DNA from: Lysobacterales bacterium
GTDB taxonomy: Bacteria > Pseudomonadota > Gammaproteobacteria > Xanthomonadales > SZUA-38
Assembly: GCA_028285525.1 (NCBI GenBank)
Contig: JANQOZ010000090.1
Coordinates: 1-64,000 of the forward strand
Length of the DNA stretch: 64,000 nucleotides
Direction: 5' to 3'
Positions 34,258-45,161 of the stretch are shown piece by piece. The notes beneath the pieces were generated by a model. The model was not told the DNA's origin. It ran no database searches and saw nothing but the letters and a program-made list of their open reading frames with translations. Position 1 is the stretch's first letter. Each line of letters begins with the position of its first letter. The translations under genes and the position numbers were made by a program.

Positions 34258-37003
34258 CGGTGGCGATCAGCTCGAGCGAAATTTCCAGGGGGTAAACCGC
34301 AACCGGCTCCGCCGCCACGGCCGCCGCAGGGTAGCGCGCTCGCGCCGCAGCGATGGCGCGGTCGGCAGCGTTGTCGTCGACCCGGTATCGGTCGTGCAGC
34401 GCCGCGTGGTGTTCAGCCTCGGCTTCGTTGTCCTGTGCGAGCAGAACCCGCGACAGGCCGTAATGACTGCTTGCCCGCTCAGGGTCGGCATCCAGCACGC
34501 GGAGATAGGCCTGGCGCGCTGAGGTGAGCGCAGCATCCCGAGCCGGACCGTCCCCCAGGGTGCGGCTAAGCGTGTAGTAAGCGCCGCCGAGTTTTTCCCA
34601 CAGCCGATAGTCTCGCGAGAAATCCATGCCGGCACTCCGCGCGGCCGCAAACGGCGTGGTCGAAAGCTGCTCGAGCGTCTCGATCGCCGCCTCGATGAAA
34701 CCGTTTTGCAGATTGAGCTCGGCGGTCAGCCAGCCGTGAACCCAGGGAAAGGCGAGGTTTTGAGACGCCGCCTGCTGCAGCGTTTCCTCCGCTTCCGCCA
34801 GCCGCCCTTCTCGAAGATAGACCCGGGCGAGGTTGAGCAGACCGTGGCCGGCGGCCGTTTCACCGGGAAGCCTGGACACTTCAGAAAACGCCGCCTCCGC
34901 CTGGCGGAGCGCGCCGCTCTCCGGCTTGCGCAGCAGCCCGATACCGTAGTCGTTCCAGCGACGCCAGGTTGAGGCGTCTCCTGCGCCGGGTCGCGCGCTG
35001 GCCGTGGCGATATCGATGATCGGCAGCGGGTTGCGGGCGTTTGGGGTGTCGGTGAAGCGGCGGTAGTAGTGACTGTCAAACTTCCGATACCGCAGCCGGG
35101 CCTCGAAGCTGATTTCGCCGAGGAGCTGGGGCGGAATGTTGAAGCGGTAGAACACCACGTCGGAGGCTCCCGGCGGGACCTGGTGGTTGTAGAGCGTCGT
35201 AAAGATATCTTCCGCGTTGCGTTCGGCAATCCGGTAGCCGTCCCGGTCCAGCACAAAAGCGTTCACAAAGTGCGCCGCCGGATCGACCTCACCCCGGCTG
35301 CTTATCCCCCCCGAAACCGCCACCGGTTCGCCGTTGTGCAGCACGGACACCTCCAGCCAGATCTGATTGGAATCCGCCGTGCCCTGGGTAAACAGGTGCC
35401 CCATGCCCTGCGTGCTGAGGACCACTTCCAGCAGATAGTCCTGCCCGCGCTGAAGGGGTTCGTCCACCGAACTCAGGGGCGCCAGCTGGGGCCCGTCGAT
35501 GCTGCCGACCCTCAGCCCGAACAGATCGATGCTGACCGATCCCTCAACCATCTCGAGGTGCTGCTCGAAAATCTGCTCGGGATGATCGAGCAGTGATCCC
35601 AGCGCCGTGTTGCCGGAGGCAAACAGGTGATTGTGGATCGCCGGCTGACTCTCACCTTCTTCCTGGCTCGCGGCAAAGTCGTTAGACGCTACCCGCGGCA
35701 TATGGCAGCCGTTGCAGCCCTCCTCCGCCTGTTTGGGATAGTAAAAGCTCGACACGCTCGAGCCCGAAACGCCGCTCAGCAGAAACGAATCATAGTGGTT
35801 CTGGCCGCGGAGCCAGCGGTACTGATTCAGTGCCTCGGGCAGGTGAACCTTATGACAGGCCGCACAAAACTCCGGCTCACCGTGCAGGGGCTTGAGCAGC
35901 GTGCGCTTGTGAAACGACGGATTGGCCTTGACCAGGAAGCGATTGACCCAACGCAAGGTGGCGGATTCGGAGAACGTGAACGGATAGTACTCCGGTGCCC
36001 CAATCACGTAGTCGGCGTTGCCGCGCGGGCTGTTGATGTGCTCGATGGCGTGGCAGCTCACGCAGGTGATCCCGGCCTGGGAAGTCGGATCCGCGACGTC
36101 GTCAAAGTTGGGATCGTTGAACGCGCCGGAGAAGAACGGCACCGGATCGTGGCAGCCGGCGCAGAACCTCGCGCCCTGAACGCTCCCGTCGCGAGCCAGC
36201 ATTTTCTGCCGCGTCTGTCGGACGGAGAACAGGTAGGCCGGATTGTTGAACGAGGCCAGGTGGTGGGCAGAGAACTGCCACTGCGCGTGCGTGTCCTCGT
36301 GACACTCGGCGCAATACTGATCGGTCATCAGCAGTTCAGCAGGGATCAGCTCCGCATTCGCCGTACGCGCCAGTGAGGGCGAAAAATACTGCTCGCTCGC
36401 CTGCGGTAGCGACTCCGGGCGGCTTTGCCAGATCGCGCCCACCCCAACCAGCGCCAGCAGCGATGCCAGGCTCGCTACCGCAGCGCCCCGGCGCCAGCGA
36501 ATCGACTTGCCAGCCAGCCGGTGCAGCACAAACAGCCACACCACCAGCAGCGGTGCGACCACGTGCAGCCAGTAGGCCACGGCCCGCATGTCTCCGTCGG
36601 TCAGCGCAACGCCGGGCAATCCGCGCGTCAGCACCAGCCCGGAGACCAGCAGCACAACGCCGGCCGCCAGAATGCCCTGCCCGGCTCTGACCGCCCGCCG
36701 GTTCGGGCGTCGGTGTGCTCGACGATAGTGTCCTGCGGCGTAGATGAGGGCGGGCACCACAAACAGCAGACCGAGCACCACGTGCGCCAGAAACATGTAC
36801 TGGAAAAACCCGTCCTGCAGGGCGCGGCCGGTAAAAAACTCCAGTAGCGATACCGCTGACAGGTAAATGGCGTTGATGCTCAGCAACGCAAAGAGCGTCA
36901 GCACCGCGGTCAGCACGGGCTTAAGGCGCGGCCCGACGACATCCTTGTACATGCGCCCTCGGCCCGTCCGGTCCTGCGAAGATTGGTTCTGCGGCTGGTT
37001 CAT
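34250..37003 (-). CDS. Membrane b-type plus pentahaem c-type cytochrome with C-terminal TPR region
   Basis: 917 aa. The N-terminal ~195 residues hold about five membrane helices; helices 2 and 4 carry histidine pairs (AHVVLG...AAGH, spaced 18; LHVVAP...VLHRL, spaced 14) in a pattern that could bind two b haems. The exported part has five CxxCH haem sites: CAECH, CAGCH, CVSCH, CAACH and CNGCH (about residues 231-435), and extra His residues for distal ligands. A beta-rich region and TPR-like helices (about 700-900) follow. It should move electrons between the quinone pool and periplasm. Its ATG overlaps the upstream stop (TGATG). No close named homologue is recognised. Confidence 0.85.
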   Translation of the reverse strand: MNQPQNQSSQDRTGRGRMYKDVVGPRLKPVLTAVLTLFALLSINAIYLSAVSLLEFFTGRALQDGFFQYMFLAHVVLGLLFVVPALIYAAGHYRRAHRRPNRRAVRAGQGILAAGVVLLVSGLVLTRGLPGVALTDGDMRAVAYWLHVVAPLLVVWLFVLHRLAGKSIRWRRGAAVASLASLLALVGVGAIWQSRPESLPQASEQYFSPSLARTANAELIPAELLMTDQYCAECHEDTHAQWQFSAHHLASFNNPAYLFSVRQTRQKMLARDGSVQGARFCAGCHDPVPFFSGAFNDPNFDDVADPTSQAGITCVSCHAIEHINSPRGNADYVIGAPEYYPFTFSESATLRWVNRFLVKANPSFHKRTLLKPLHGEPEFCAACHKVHLPEALNQYRWLRGQNHYDSFLLSGVSGSSVSSFYYPKQAEEGCNGCHMPRVASNDFAASQEEGESQPAIHNHLFASGNTALGSLLDHPEQIFEQHLEMVEGSVSIDLFGLRVGSIDGPQLAPLSSVDEPLQRGQDYLLEVVLSTQGMGHLFTQGTADSNQIWLEVSVLHNGEPVAVSGGISSRGEVDPAAHFVNAFVLDRDGYRIAERNAEDIFTTLYNHQVPPGASDVVFYRFNIPPQLLGEISFEARLRYRKFDSHYYRRFTDTPNARNPLPIIDIATASARPGAGDASTWRRWNDYGIGLLRKPESGALRQAEAAFSEVSRLPGETAAGHGLLNLARVYLREGRLAEAEETLQQAASQNLAFPWVHGWLTAELNLQNGFIEAAIETLEQLSTTPFAAARSAGMDFSRDYRLWEKLGGAYYTLSRTLGDGPARDAALTSARQAYLRVLDADPERASSHYGLSRVLLAQDNEAEAEHHAALHDRYRVDDNAADRAIAAARARYPAAAVAAEPVAVYPLEISLELIATDD

Positions 37004-40000
37004 CAGCGCCCCGAACGAAACCGCGTGTTGTAGCGTGCGTGGAGCTCGGTGGACCGATCCTGTCTCACGTCGGGCGCGGCGGGCAGCGGCTCGACCGTCT
37101 CGCCGTGCTGCGTGTAGAGATCCATGTCTTTTGCCCAGCCGTGAAAGGTCACCAGCAGCTTCCGGCGCATACCGGGCGGTGGCGGTGAGAGCGCTTCGCT
37201 AAACGTCAGCTCCAGCGCATCACCCGGTCCGATAATCGCCAGCGCGTTGTCCCGATCCGAGAGCAGCTCTGTCGCGGGACCCAGCGCGGTGTAGTGCCCC
37301 CGCTGATAGCGCGTGTCCCAAAACGTGTCCCGCCGGGTGAAGTCGTAGGACGGCTGCATTTGCGGACCGTTGGTGCGGTGCGCGAAGCCTACGTGGCTGA
37401 CGCGAGCCTCATCGAGCGCCAGCGTCTGCCGCTGAACGCCCTGCGGCGCACCAGTTTCGGCGACCGCCAGCTGATCGAAGTAGATCTGCTGCTGGGTGCG
37501 CAGCCGCAGCCGCGACACGCCAGGTGGCAGCTCGTTGAGCGGCAGCGTTGCTGCCCGGGGCATGCCGGCCGGGTAGCCGAAGGACGGCCGCCAGGAGACC
37601 CAGCGCCCGTCGCGCTCAATTTCGAGCGACACCGCATCGTAGAGTTTCTCCTGCTGCCAGGCCGCAAACAGCGTCTGCGAATAGCCGTACTCCACCCAGC
37701 CGTCAAACACCAGCACCGGGCCGCTCAAAGCGGATAGATCCTGGTCGAAGTCGAGCGTGATGACCTGCGGACGTGCCAGCAGTCCGGTCAGCTGCGGGTC
37801 GAGCTCCGGCAGCGGCGCCGCCCTCAGGTCTGCCTCAAGGACGTCTTCCAGGACGTTGATACCGCGACCGTCGGTTGCGGTCCGCGGTCTCACGTACCGC
37901 TGTACCCAGAGCAGCTTGCCGCTGGGCTGAACCTCGTCGGTTGCCATTCGCTCGTCAAGCCGCGGCTCCCAGGCGGACGGAAAATCCAGCACCTCAACCG
38001 ACACGTGATCCAGGTAAGCCGATTCCTCCATCGGTTCGGCGATCAGCAGGCGCAGCGGGCCGCTCCCCTTATCGGGTGCGTCGATAAGCAGCTTTTCCCA
38101 GGGTCGCGGCGCAGCGTACTCACCAAAGCCCAGGTTAAAGCCCATTCCGCCGACGCCCAGCACGTCAGTCACAAACCGGTAACTCTGACCGTCCCACTGG
38201 AAGAGCACCGGACAGCTCGCCAGCTGCCGCTGGGTTTCGGTGATGGTATGCAGGCCGGGACCGAGGTCCACCTCGGTCTGGTACACGCCGTCAGACCAGT
38301 CCAGGGTCACCGCCGCCAGCGCGTCAGCACCACCCAAACCGACCGTCACCGGCTGCAGGTTCTGGCCCGGTGCGGCAACGGTCGAGGCGCTCCCGAGCAC
38401 CTGCCAGTGCGAAGCGGTCTGAGCGACCACCCGGGTTCCAAGGCCGCTCGCGTTGGAGCGCATCGACTGACCGGGATCGGTCAGGCCGGACAGGGCCAGG
38501 GCCGCAAACGCGAACCGGCCGCTTCCCGGGGGCAGATAGGTCACCGACTGCTCCGTGGCGAGCAGCAGGCCGGGGCCCGCCGCGGCATCGCTCACGATCG
38601 GTGCCAGGACGCGCCCTGCACCCTCCGCCAGCCGCCGGCCGTCATTGAGCGCTAGCAGCGTCCAGCGCTGCGCATCGCCCACCAGGAGCTGCGGTACGCC
38701 TGTACCAACAAAATCCTTGAGCAAAAAACGCTCGGGCTGATCGAAGCCGTGACCCACCGACGGATCAGCCGCCCAGCCCTGCTCCCCGTCCCGCCAGATG
38801 GCGACCTCGTCAGCCCCGACCGCAATCGCCTCAAGCCGACCGTCCACATCCAGATCTGCGAGCATCAAGGCCAGCACCGGGCTCTGAACCCAGGGGGGCA
38901 GCTCATCCGAAGGTGCCGAGTAGCGCCAGAGCCGATCATTCAGCAGCACCTGCTGACCCTGCTCTCCCACAAGCACGAGATCCAGGTCGCGGTCCTGGTC
39001 CAGATCAGCGGCGAGCACCTGTCGAGCGGGAATCAGCGGCGGCAGATAGTCGTCCAGCCGCCGATAGCTGCCGTCGCCGTTGTTGCTGACCAGCATTGCG
39101 GGGCGTTCAGCGCCGATCAGCAACACGTCCAGATCGCCGTCGTGGTCCGCATCGAGCACCGCCAGATCCTCCCAGCCCCCGGCCGACGGCTCCGAATCAT
39201 CCGGCAGCAACGCAAGCCAACCTGTGGCGTCCGCCTGCTGGAGCCAAAGCCCGTCGGGGGTCAGCAGCAGCCGATCCGCCGAGCCGTCTCCGTCCATATC
39301 ACCCCACGCCGCGGCCCGAACGACAGCACCCGGGCCTGCCAGCGGCGCGCACTCGCTCAGGCTGCACGACCAGAGAGCGTCCTCACCGATCAGCGTCAGG
39401 GTGAGCGTTAGATCCCCGTCAGCGGCCTGCGCCAGCGCGCTGCCTTGAAGCGCCAACACATCCGAAGCGATTTGCACGGGATCGCCGAAGAGCGGCCCGT
39501 CGGGCGTGCTCTTACGAACCAGCTGGCCGGCGGATAACGGCGACGCACCTTGACCCGGCGGCGTCACCGGGCGGGCCATCGCCAGTGGCCCCATGCGGGT
39601 GTACTTGATCTCAGCCAACCGACTCTGCGGGTTGTTCTCAAGCCGCTCGTAGACCGCCAGTGCGGCCCTCGCCTCCTGACGCTGGCCCAGGCGCTGACGC
39701 GCCAGAAACTGGCCGTAGAAAGCGCTTCGCAGGTAGCCGTTCAGGCGGCCGGCGGTTTCGAAACGCTCGAGCGCCTGCTCCGCGGAGCCGGTCTGCAGCA
39801 AGACCTGGCCAAGAAAATAGTTGGCGTAGGCGTCGTCCGGCACGAGGTTTGAAGCCGAGCGAAAACGCGTCAGGGCCGCCTCGGTCCGCCCCTGGTTGAA
39901 GTGCAGAATACCGGCCATAAAGTTTGCGCGAGCCTGCTCGGGCCCGGCCACCTCAAGCAGCGGCTCGAGCAGCGCCAGGGCTGCCTCCTCGTCGCCGGGG

Positions 40001-40311
40001 TTTTGCCGGTTCAGCGTCGCCACCGCCAGGTTGACGCGCGCCAGTGCCCAGTCGGGCGCCTGGGTGAACAGCTCTCGAAAGGTGTCTGCCGCCCCGGGGT
40101 AGTCGAAGCGCCCCATCAGCGCAACGCCGCGATTGTTGAGCGCCTGGAGGTCCGGATCCTCTTCCGGCGCTCCGCCGCAGGCGCTGAGTGCCAGCAAACA
40201 GGCAGCCAACAGCCCATGCCGCCGCGTCGTGAGCCGAGAGATCAGGCCGGAAAATAAGGGAGCGGAACGCCGCTGGTCAGCGTGGCCCCGGAACAATTCA
40301 ATGCGGTACAT
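37003..40311 (-). CDS. Exported lipoprotein with TPR, VCBS/FG-GAP repeats and a large C-terminal beta region
   Basis: About 1,102 aa. A lipobox-like LLALSAC precedes CGGAPEEDPD, giving a predicted lipidated Cys near residue 45; the signal region is long, so the true start may lie downstream of ATG 40311 (a further upstream frame to 40392 would overlap the nitrilase gene). TPR units occupy about 55-230 (NNRGVALMGRFDYPGAADTF; YANYFLGQVLLQTGSAEQAL). FG-GAP loops follow (DMDGDGSAD, DADHDGDLD, DLDQDRDLD, DLDVDGRLE). The last ~450 residues begin with an ASPIC-like segment (VTLDWSDGVYQTEVDLGPG) and CPVLFQWDGQSYRFVTDVLG, a motif I recall in similar large environmental proteins. Coupled to the cytochrome gene. 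Confidence 0.8.
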   Translation of the reverse strand: MYRIELFRGHADQRRSAPLFSGLISRLTTRRHGLLAACLLALSACGGAPEEDPDLQALNNRGVALMGRFDYPGAADTFRELFTQAPDWALARVNLAVATLNRQNPGDEEAALALLEPLLEVAGPEQARANFMAGILHFNQGRTEAALTRFRSASNLVPDDAYANYFLGQVLLQTGSAEQALERFETAGRLNGYLRSAFYGQFLARQRLGQRQEARAALAVYERLENNPQSRLAEIKYTRMGPLAMARPVTPPGQGASPLSAGQLVRKSTPDGPLFGDPVQIASDVLALQGSALAQAADGDLTLTLTLIGEDALWSCSLSECAPLAGPGAVVRAAAWGDMDGDGSADRLLLTPDGLWLQQADATGWLALLPDDSEPSAGGWEDLAVLDADHDGDLDVLLIGAERPAMLVSNNGDGSYRRLDDYLPPLIPARQVLAADLDQDRDLDLVLVGEQGQQVLLNDRLWRYSAPSDELPPWVQSPVLALMLADLDVDGRLEAIAVGADEVAIWRDGEQGWAADPSVGHGFDQPERFLLKDFVGTGVPQLLVGDAQRWTLLALNDGRRLAEGAGRVLAPIVSDAAAGPGLLLATEQSVTYLPPGSGRFAFAALALSGLTDPGQSMRSNASGLGTRVVAQTASHWQVLGSASTVAAPGQNLQPVTVGLGGADALAAVTLDWSDGVYQTEVDLGPGLHTITETQRQLASCPVLFQWDGQSYRFVTDVLGVGGMGFNLGFGEYAAPRPWEKLLIDAPDKGSGPLRLLIAEPMEESAYLDHVSVEVLDFPSAWEPRLDERMATDEVQPSGKLLWVQRYVRPRTATDGRGINVLEDVLEADLRAAPLPELDPQLTGLLARPQVITLDFDQDLSALSGPVLVFDGWVEYGYSQTLFAAWQQEKLYDAVSLEIERDGRWVSWRPSFGYPAGMPRAATLPLNELPPGVSRLRLRTQQQIYFDQLAVAETGAPQGVQRQTLALDEARVSHVGFAHRTNGPQMQPSYDFTRRDTFWDTRYQRGHYTALGPATELLSDRDNALAIIGPGDALELTFSEALSPPPPGMRRKLLVTFHGWAKDMDLYTQHGETVEPLPAAPDVRQDRSTELHARYNTRFRSGR

Positions 40312-40348
40312 CAAATCAATCAGATAAAGCAGCAGCGGTCGTCGGTCG

Positions 40349-41344
40349 TCAGGACGTCTTGCTTTGGACAATTCGCTGCTTGAGGGATTCAATACGTATT
40401 TCCTGTTCCTGACCGTCCCGCCAGGCGTGTGCTGGGGTCAGCCCAGGCTGCTTCAGATACGGGTAAGCTTCGCTACGCGTGTGGGCCCGCATGTCGTGAC
40501 CCTGGCGGCGCTCACGCTCCTCGCGGAGCTGGCCGATGTTGATCGGCGCCACGACCACTTTTTCGCCGGGCCCAGGGTCCGCCTGAGCAAGCAGTCGGCC
40601 GTCGTAATCCACCACCATGCTGCCGCCGGGCCACCCAAAAGGCGGGTAGTTTTTCATATCCGCCGCCTGGTTTGAAGCCACGACGTAGGCGGTATTTTCG
40701 AGGGCTCGGGTTCGATTGACCAGCGTCCACCAATCGAGCGGCGAAGCCGTCCCCCAAGGGTCCATGTAGGCAGACACGCGCACCAGGATTTCCGCGCCGT
40801 TAAACGTGAGCTGACGCAGCACCTCGGGGAACAGCCAGTCGTAGCAGATCGCCACCCCGATTCGACCGATTTCGGTCTCGGCCACCGGAAACAGCGGATC
40901 CGGGTAATCGGCAACGTCGTGCGGGCTTGCGTGCACTTCCCAGGGAATCCAGGGGTTAACCTTGCGGTATTTCAGCAGCAGGCCGTCGGGGCCGATGAGC
41001 ACGGTCGTGTTGAACACGTGCGACGGCCAGCGCGGATCCACCTCCAGGAAGCTTCCCGACTGCAAATAAATGTTCAGCTCGCGACACAGCTCGTGGTACC
41101 GCTCGGTGTGCTCGTTGGGTACCTCAACAGCCAGGTGTTTGAGCAGCGCTGACGGCGTGTCGTGAATCGGCGCGGCGTGGGCAAACTCGGGGAAGCTGAA
41201 CAGGCGCACGTCGTAAAAAGGCCCGTAGCCTTCAACCGTCTGGCGGATGATGGTGCACATCCGGTCCACCCGCGAGGCGATCTCCCTTCGATGGACCGGA
41301 TTGGGGAAATTGGTTTGGCAGGCGGCCGCGTAAAAGAGCGTCAT
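40349..41344 (-). CDS. Carbon-nitrogen hydrolase (nitrilase superfamily)
   Basis: 331 aa cytoplasmic hydrolase of amides or nitriles. The Glu-Lys-Cys catalytic triad is visible: E in FSFPEFAHA (about residue 53), K in LKYRKVNPWI (about 127) and C in GVAICYDWLFPE (about 168). Substrate class cannot be read; the sequence looks more like an aliphatic amidase or N-carbamoyl hydrolase than a plant-type nitrilase. Its start overlaps the upstream lipoprotein stop by 4 bp, and the large TPR/VCBS lipoprotein gene follows within about 40 bp, so it is in the cytochrome operon. An enzyme-substrate link to that complex is unknown. Confidence 0.87.
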   Translation of the reverse strand: MTLFYAAACQTNFPNPVHRREIASRVDRMCTIIRQTVEGYGPFYDVRLFSFPEFAHAAPIHDTPSALLKHLAVEVPNEHTERYHELCRELNIYLQSGSFLEVDPRWPSHVFNTTVLIGPDGLLLKYRKVNPWIPWEVHASPHDVADYPDPLFPVAETEIGRIGVAICYDWLFPEVLRQLTFNGAEILVRVSAYMDPWGTASPLDWWTLVNRTRALENTAYVVASNQAADMKNYPPFGWPGGSMVVDYDGRLLAQADPGPGEKVVVAPINIGQLREERERRQGHDMRAHTRSEAYPYLKQPGLTPAHAWRDGQEQEIRIESLKQRIVQSKTS

Positions 41345-41823
41345 CGCCAGTCGGCGCTGATCAGCCGCCAGCCGTCGTCCGTATCGACCCAGCCGGCCGT
41401 CACGTCCAGAAACTCGGCGTTTTCGGGCAGCCAGGCTCTCGGCCCGCCGGTCACCAGAACCTTCATCGTGGTCGTGGCGCGCGTATCCATCAGGGTCAGA
41501 TTCAGGTCCGTGATGGTGCTGGTGATGTTCTGGTGGGTCATCAGCTGAATTCGCAGGATGCTGTCGAGCGACCGCCGATCAAACTGTCCCCGCTGACCGC
41601 CGAAGTTGTCGTCCACCCGATCCATGAACGCCCCGCGGTCGCCGTTTTCCGCCGCTTCCTGCATGGCGCTGATGGTCTCTCGGAGACGCTGCTCCGCTGG
41701 CGCACGCTCGCACCCGGCCAGCAAACCCGCCGCTGCAAGCATCGCCACCGCCGCGGCGCGAGGCAGCATTATTAGAAGAGTGCGCAGGCGTTTGATCCCA
41801 CGCAGCGCTGGCGCTTCAGTCAC
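41341..41823 (-). CDS. Putative lipoprotein with NTF2-like fold
   Basis: 160 aa. A hydrophobic signal ends in LLAGC, so the mature protein should be lipidated at about Cys 38. The mature part (RLRETISAMQEAAENGDRGAFMDRVDDNF, and DVTAGWVDTDDGWRLISADW at the end) resembles small NTF2/SnoaL-like periplasmic proteins, without catalytic residues I can name. The start is GTG at 41823; ATG at 41769 would give a more normal 20-residue signal peptide but lacks an obvious ribosome-binding site. Confidence 0.7.
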   Translation of the reverse strand: MTEAPALRGIKRLRTLLIMLPRAAAVAMLAAAGLLAGCERAPAEQRLRETISAMQEAAENGDRGAFMDRVDDNFGGQRGQFDRRSLDSILRIQLMTHQNITSTITDLNLTLMDTRATTTMKVLVTGGPRAWLPENAEFLDVTAGWVDTDDGWRLISADWR

Positions 41824-41854
41824 TCAGGTCTGTCCCGACGGCGGGCAGTTCCGC

Positions 41855-43768
<1,914 letters not shown>

Positions 43769-43848
43769 TGGCGCGCCCCTTTGCTGTGCCGTAAATCAAG
43801 TCTTTAAGAGCTGTTCGCTCACCGTTGCCAGGCGGCTCAGCGATCAGC

Positions 43849-43865
43849 GCCGCCCCCTCGGCGGC
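43849..43865. other. Hairpin between methyltransferase-like and GCS2-CBS genes
   Basis: GCCGCC (43849-43854) and GGCGGC (43860-43865) form a perfect 6-bp stem with a 5-nt loop, starting a few nt after the methyltransferase stop on the minus strand. No U-tract follows. It may be a weak terminator or an mRNA-end structure. Confidence 0.35.
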
Positions 43866-43869
43866 CCCA

Positions 43870-44526
43870 TTATGAAAGCGGTGACCGGGTAAGCACAAAT
43901 TCCTGCATGCCGTTGCGCAGCAAAAAGGAGCGGTTCGGGGAAAACCCGGGCCAGGCGCGCTTCAGAACGTTGGGAATATGACGATCGGTGCGGGTCGCTT
44001 CGCTGGTTCCCGGATCCACCTGCAGGGTGGATTCGTCGAGCACGCTGTAGCGGCCCGGAAAATCGGCATAGGGCGTTCTGGTGGCCATACAAACCAGCAG
44101 CGGGCATGGCCTGCTGGTGTGGGCTTCCAGCCAGGCGCCGAGCACGCCAAGTTCGTCAGCGTCCATGTAGTTGGGCAGGTCCCAGGCCAGGACGCCGTCA
44201 AAAGGACCCCAGTCGCGGTAGGCCTCCAGGGCCATCTCGAAGGCAGTCCCCTTCAGCGAGATGTCCAGGTCCATGACGCCAAAGCTCGCGCCGAGGTCCT
44301 GGAAAAAGCTCAACGTCCGCGCGTGGACCTTGCCGAGGTCCAGAACCCGCGGCGACTCGAGCCCGCTTTGCGCGAGGCTCTCGGTCCAGAGCTTAAAGGC
44401 CCGCGACTCATAGCCGGCGGGCTGATCAGGAGAGGGGTCCGAGGGGTCCGGACCCAACGGTTGAAACTGTGTTTCAGACTTTCCCGGGAAGCTTCGCGTC
44501 AGTAGTCTGGCCAGCAGGTTTGGCAT
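43870..44526 (-). CDS. SAM-dependent methyltransferase-like protein
   Basis: 218 aa. A Rossmann-type core is visible: SPRVLDLGKVHARTLSFF (about residue 62-79; motif I is degenerate, DLGxVHA rather than DxGxGxG), GVMDLDI, and FDGVLAWDLPNYMDADEL (motif IV region). Whether it still binds SAM is doubtful. ATG 44526 is chosen because AGGTGACA directly precedes it and the N-terminus MPNLLARLL is plausible; it then overlaps the 3' end of the bactofilin gene by 53 bp, in a different frame. This coupling suggests a role beside the bactofilin, perhaps in envelope or cell-shape functions. Confidence 0.7.
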   Translation of the reverse strand: MPNLLARLLTRSFPGKSETQFQPLGPDPSDPSPDQPAGYESRAFKLWTESLAQSGLESPRVLDLGKVHARTLSFFQDLGASFGVMDLDISLKGTAFEMALEAYRDWGPFDGVLAWDLPNYMDADELGVLGAWLEAHTSRPCPLLVCMATRTPYADFPGRYSVLDESTLQVDPGTSEATRTDRHIPNVLKRAWPGFSPNRSFLLRNGMQEFVLTRSPLS

Positions 44527-44989
44527 TGTCACCTGAGTCTTTTTTGGCTGCCGGGGCTGGCGCTGCGGCGGGTCGGTTCTTGGGCGACATGTCGATATTG
44601 CCCTTGAACTGGGCCCCGTCTTCCAGCCCCACTCTCGGAGCCTGTATGTTACCCAAAACATGACCGGAACGGCGCACTTCGATCTGCTCTTCCCCGACCA
44701 GATCACCTTCGACCCGGCCTTCGACGATGATCACAGCAGCTTTGATGTGGGCTTTCACCACGCCGCTGCCACCGACGGTCACCACGTTATCAGGCAGCGA
44801 AATGTCCCCTTCCACCTTGCCTTCCACCAGCAGGTCTTCCGTGCCGGCGATGTTGCCGTTGACCGTCAGCGAGCTGCCGATGACGGCCGGTGGAGCGGTC
44901 GAAAAGCTTGCGGCGCCGCCGCTGTCCTGACTGCTGGCCTCGGCGAACGGAGGAGCGCTGGATTTGTCACTTTCGTCTTTTTTCCACAT
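44474..44989 (-). CDS. Bactofilin
   Basis: Cytoskeletal polymer-forming protein, 171 aa. The central beta-helical DUF583 domain (about residues 36-130) has the repeated GNIAGTEDLLVEGKVEGDIS / VVKAHIKAAVIIVEGRVEGDL / GNIQAPRVGLEDGAQFKGNI pattern. N- and C-terminal tails are Ser/Pro/Ala-rich and probably disordered. Bactofilins form filaments at the inner membrane that localise cell-wall or polarity factors. No LytM peptidase or MurJ-type partner is adjacent; the methyltransferase-like gene overlaps its end. Confidence 0.9.
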   Translation of the reverse strand: MWKKDESDKSSAPPFAEASSQDSGGAASFSTAPPAVIGSSLTVNGNIAGTEDLLVEGKVEGDISLPDNVVTVGGSGVVKAHIKAAVIIVEGRVEGDLVGEEQIEVRRSGHVLGNIQAPRVGLEDGAQFKGNIDMSPKNRPAAAPAPAAKKDSGDNAKPAGQTTDAKLPGKV

Positions 44990-45161
44990 GGCTGGTCTGC
45001 CCTACTCTCAATGAATGATCCGAAGGGCGGAGTCTAGCGCCAAAATCCTACAATTGCTGCCACCTGGACCACAGAAATCCGGTTGATTATCAGACGCTGC
45101 TGACGCGCCCGCCTCAGTGTTATCCTACCGGGTTTGACCCACACATACGGCGGACGACACC

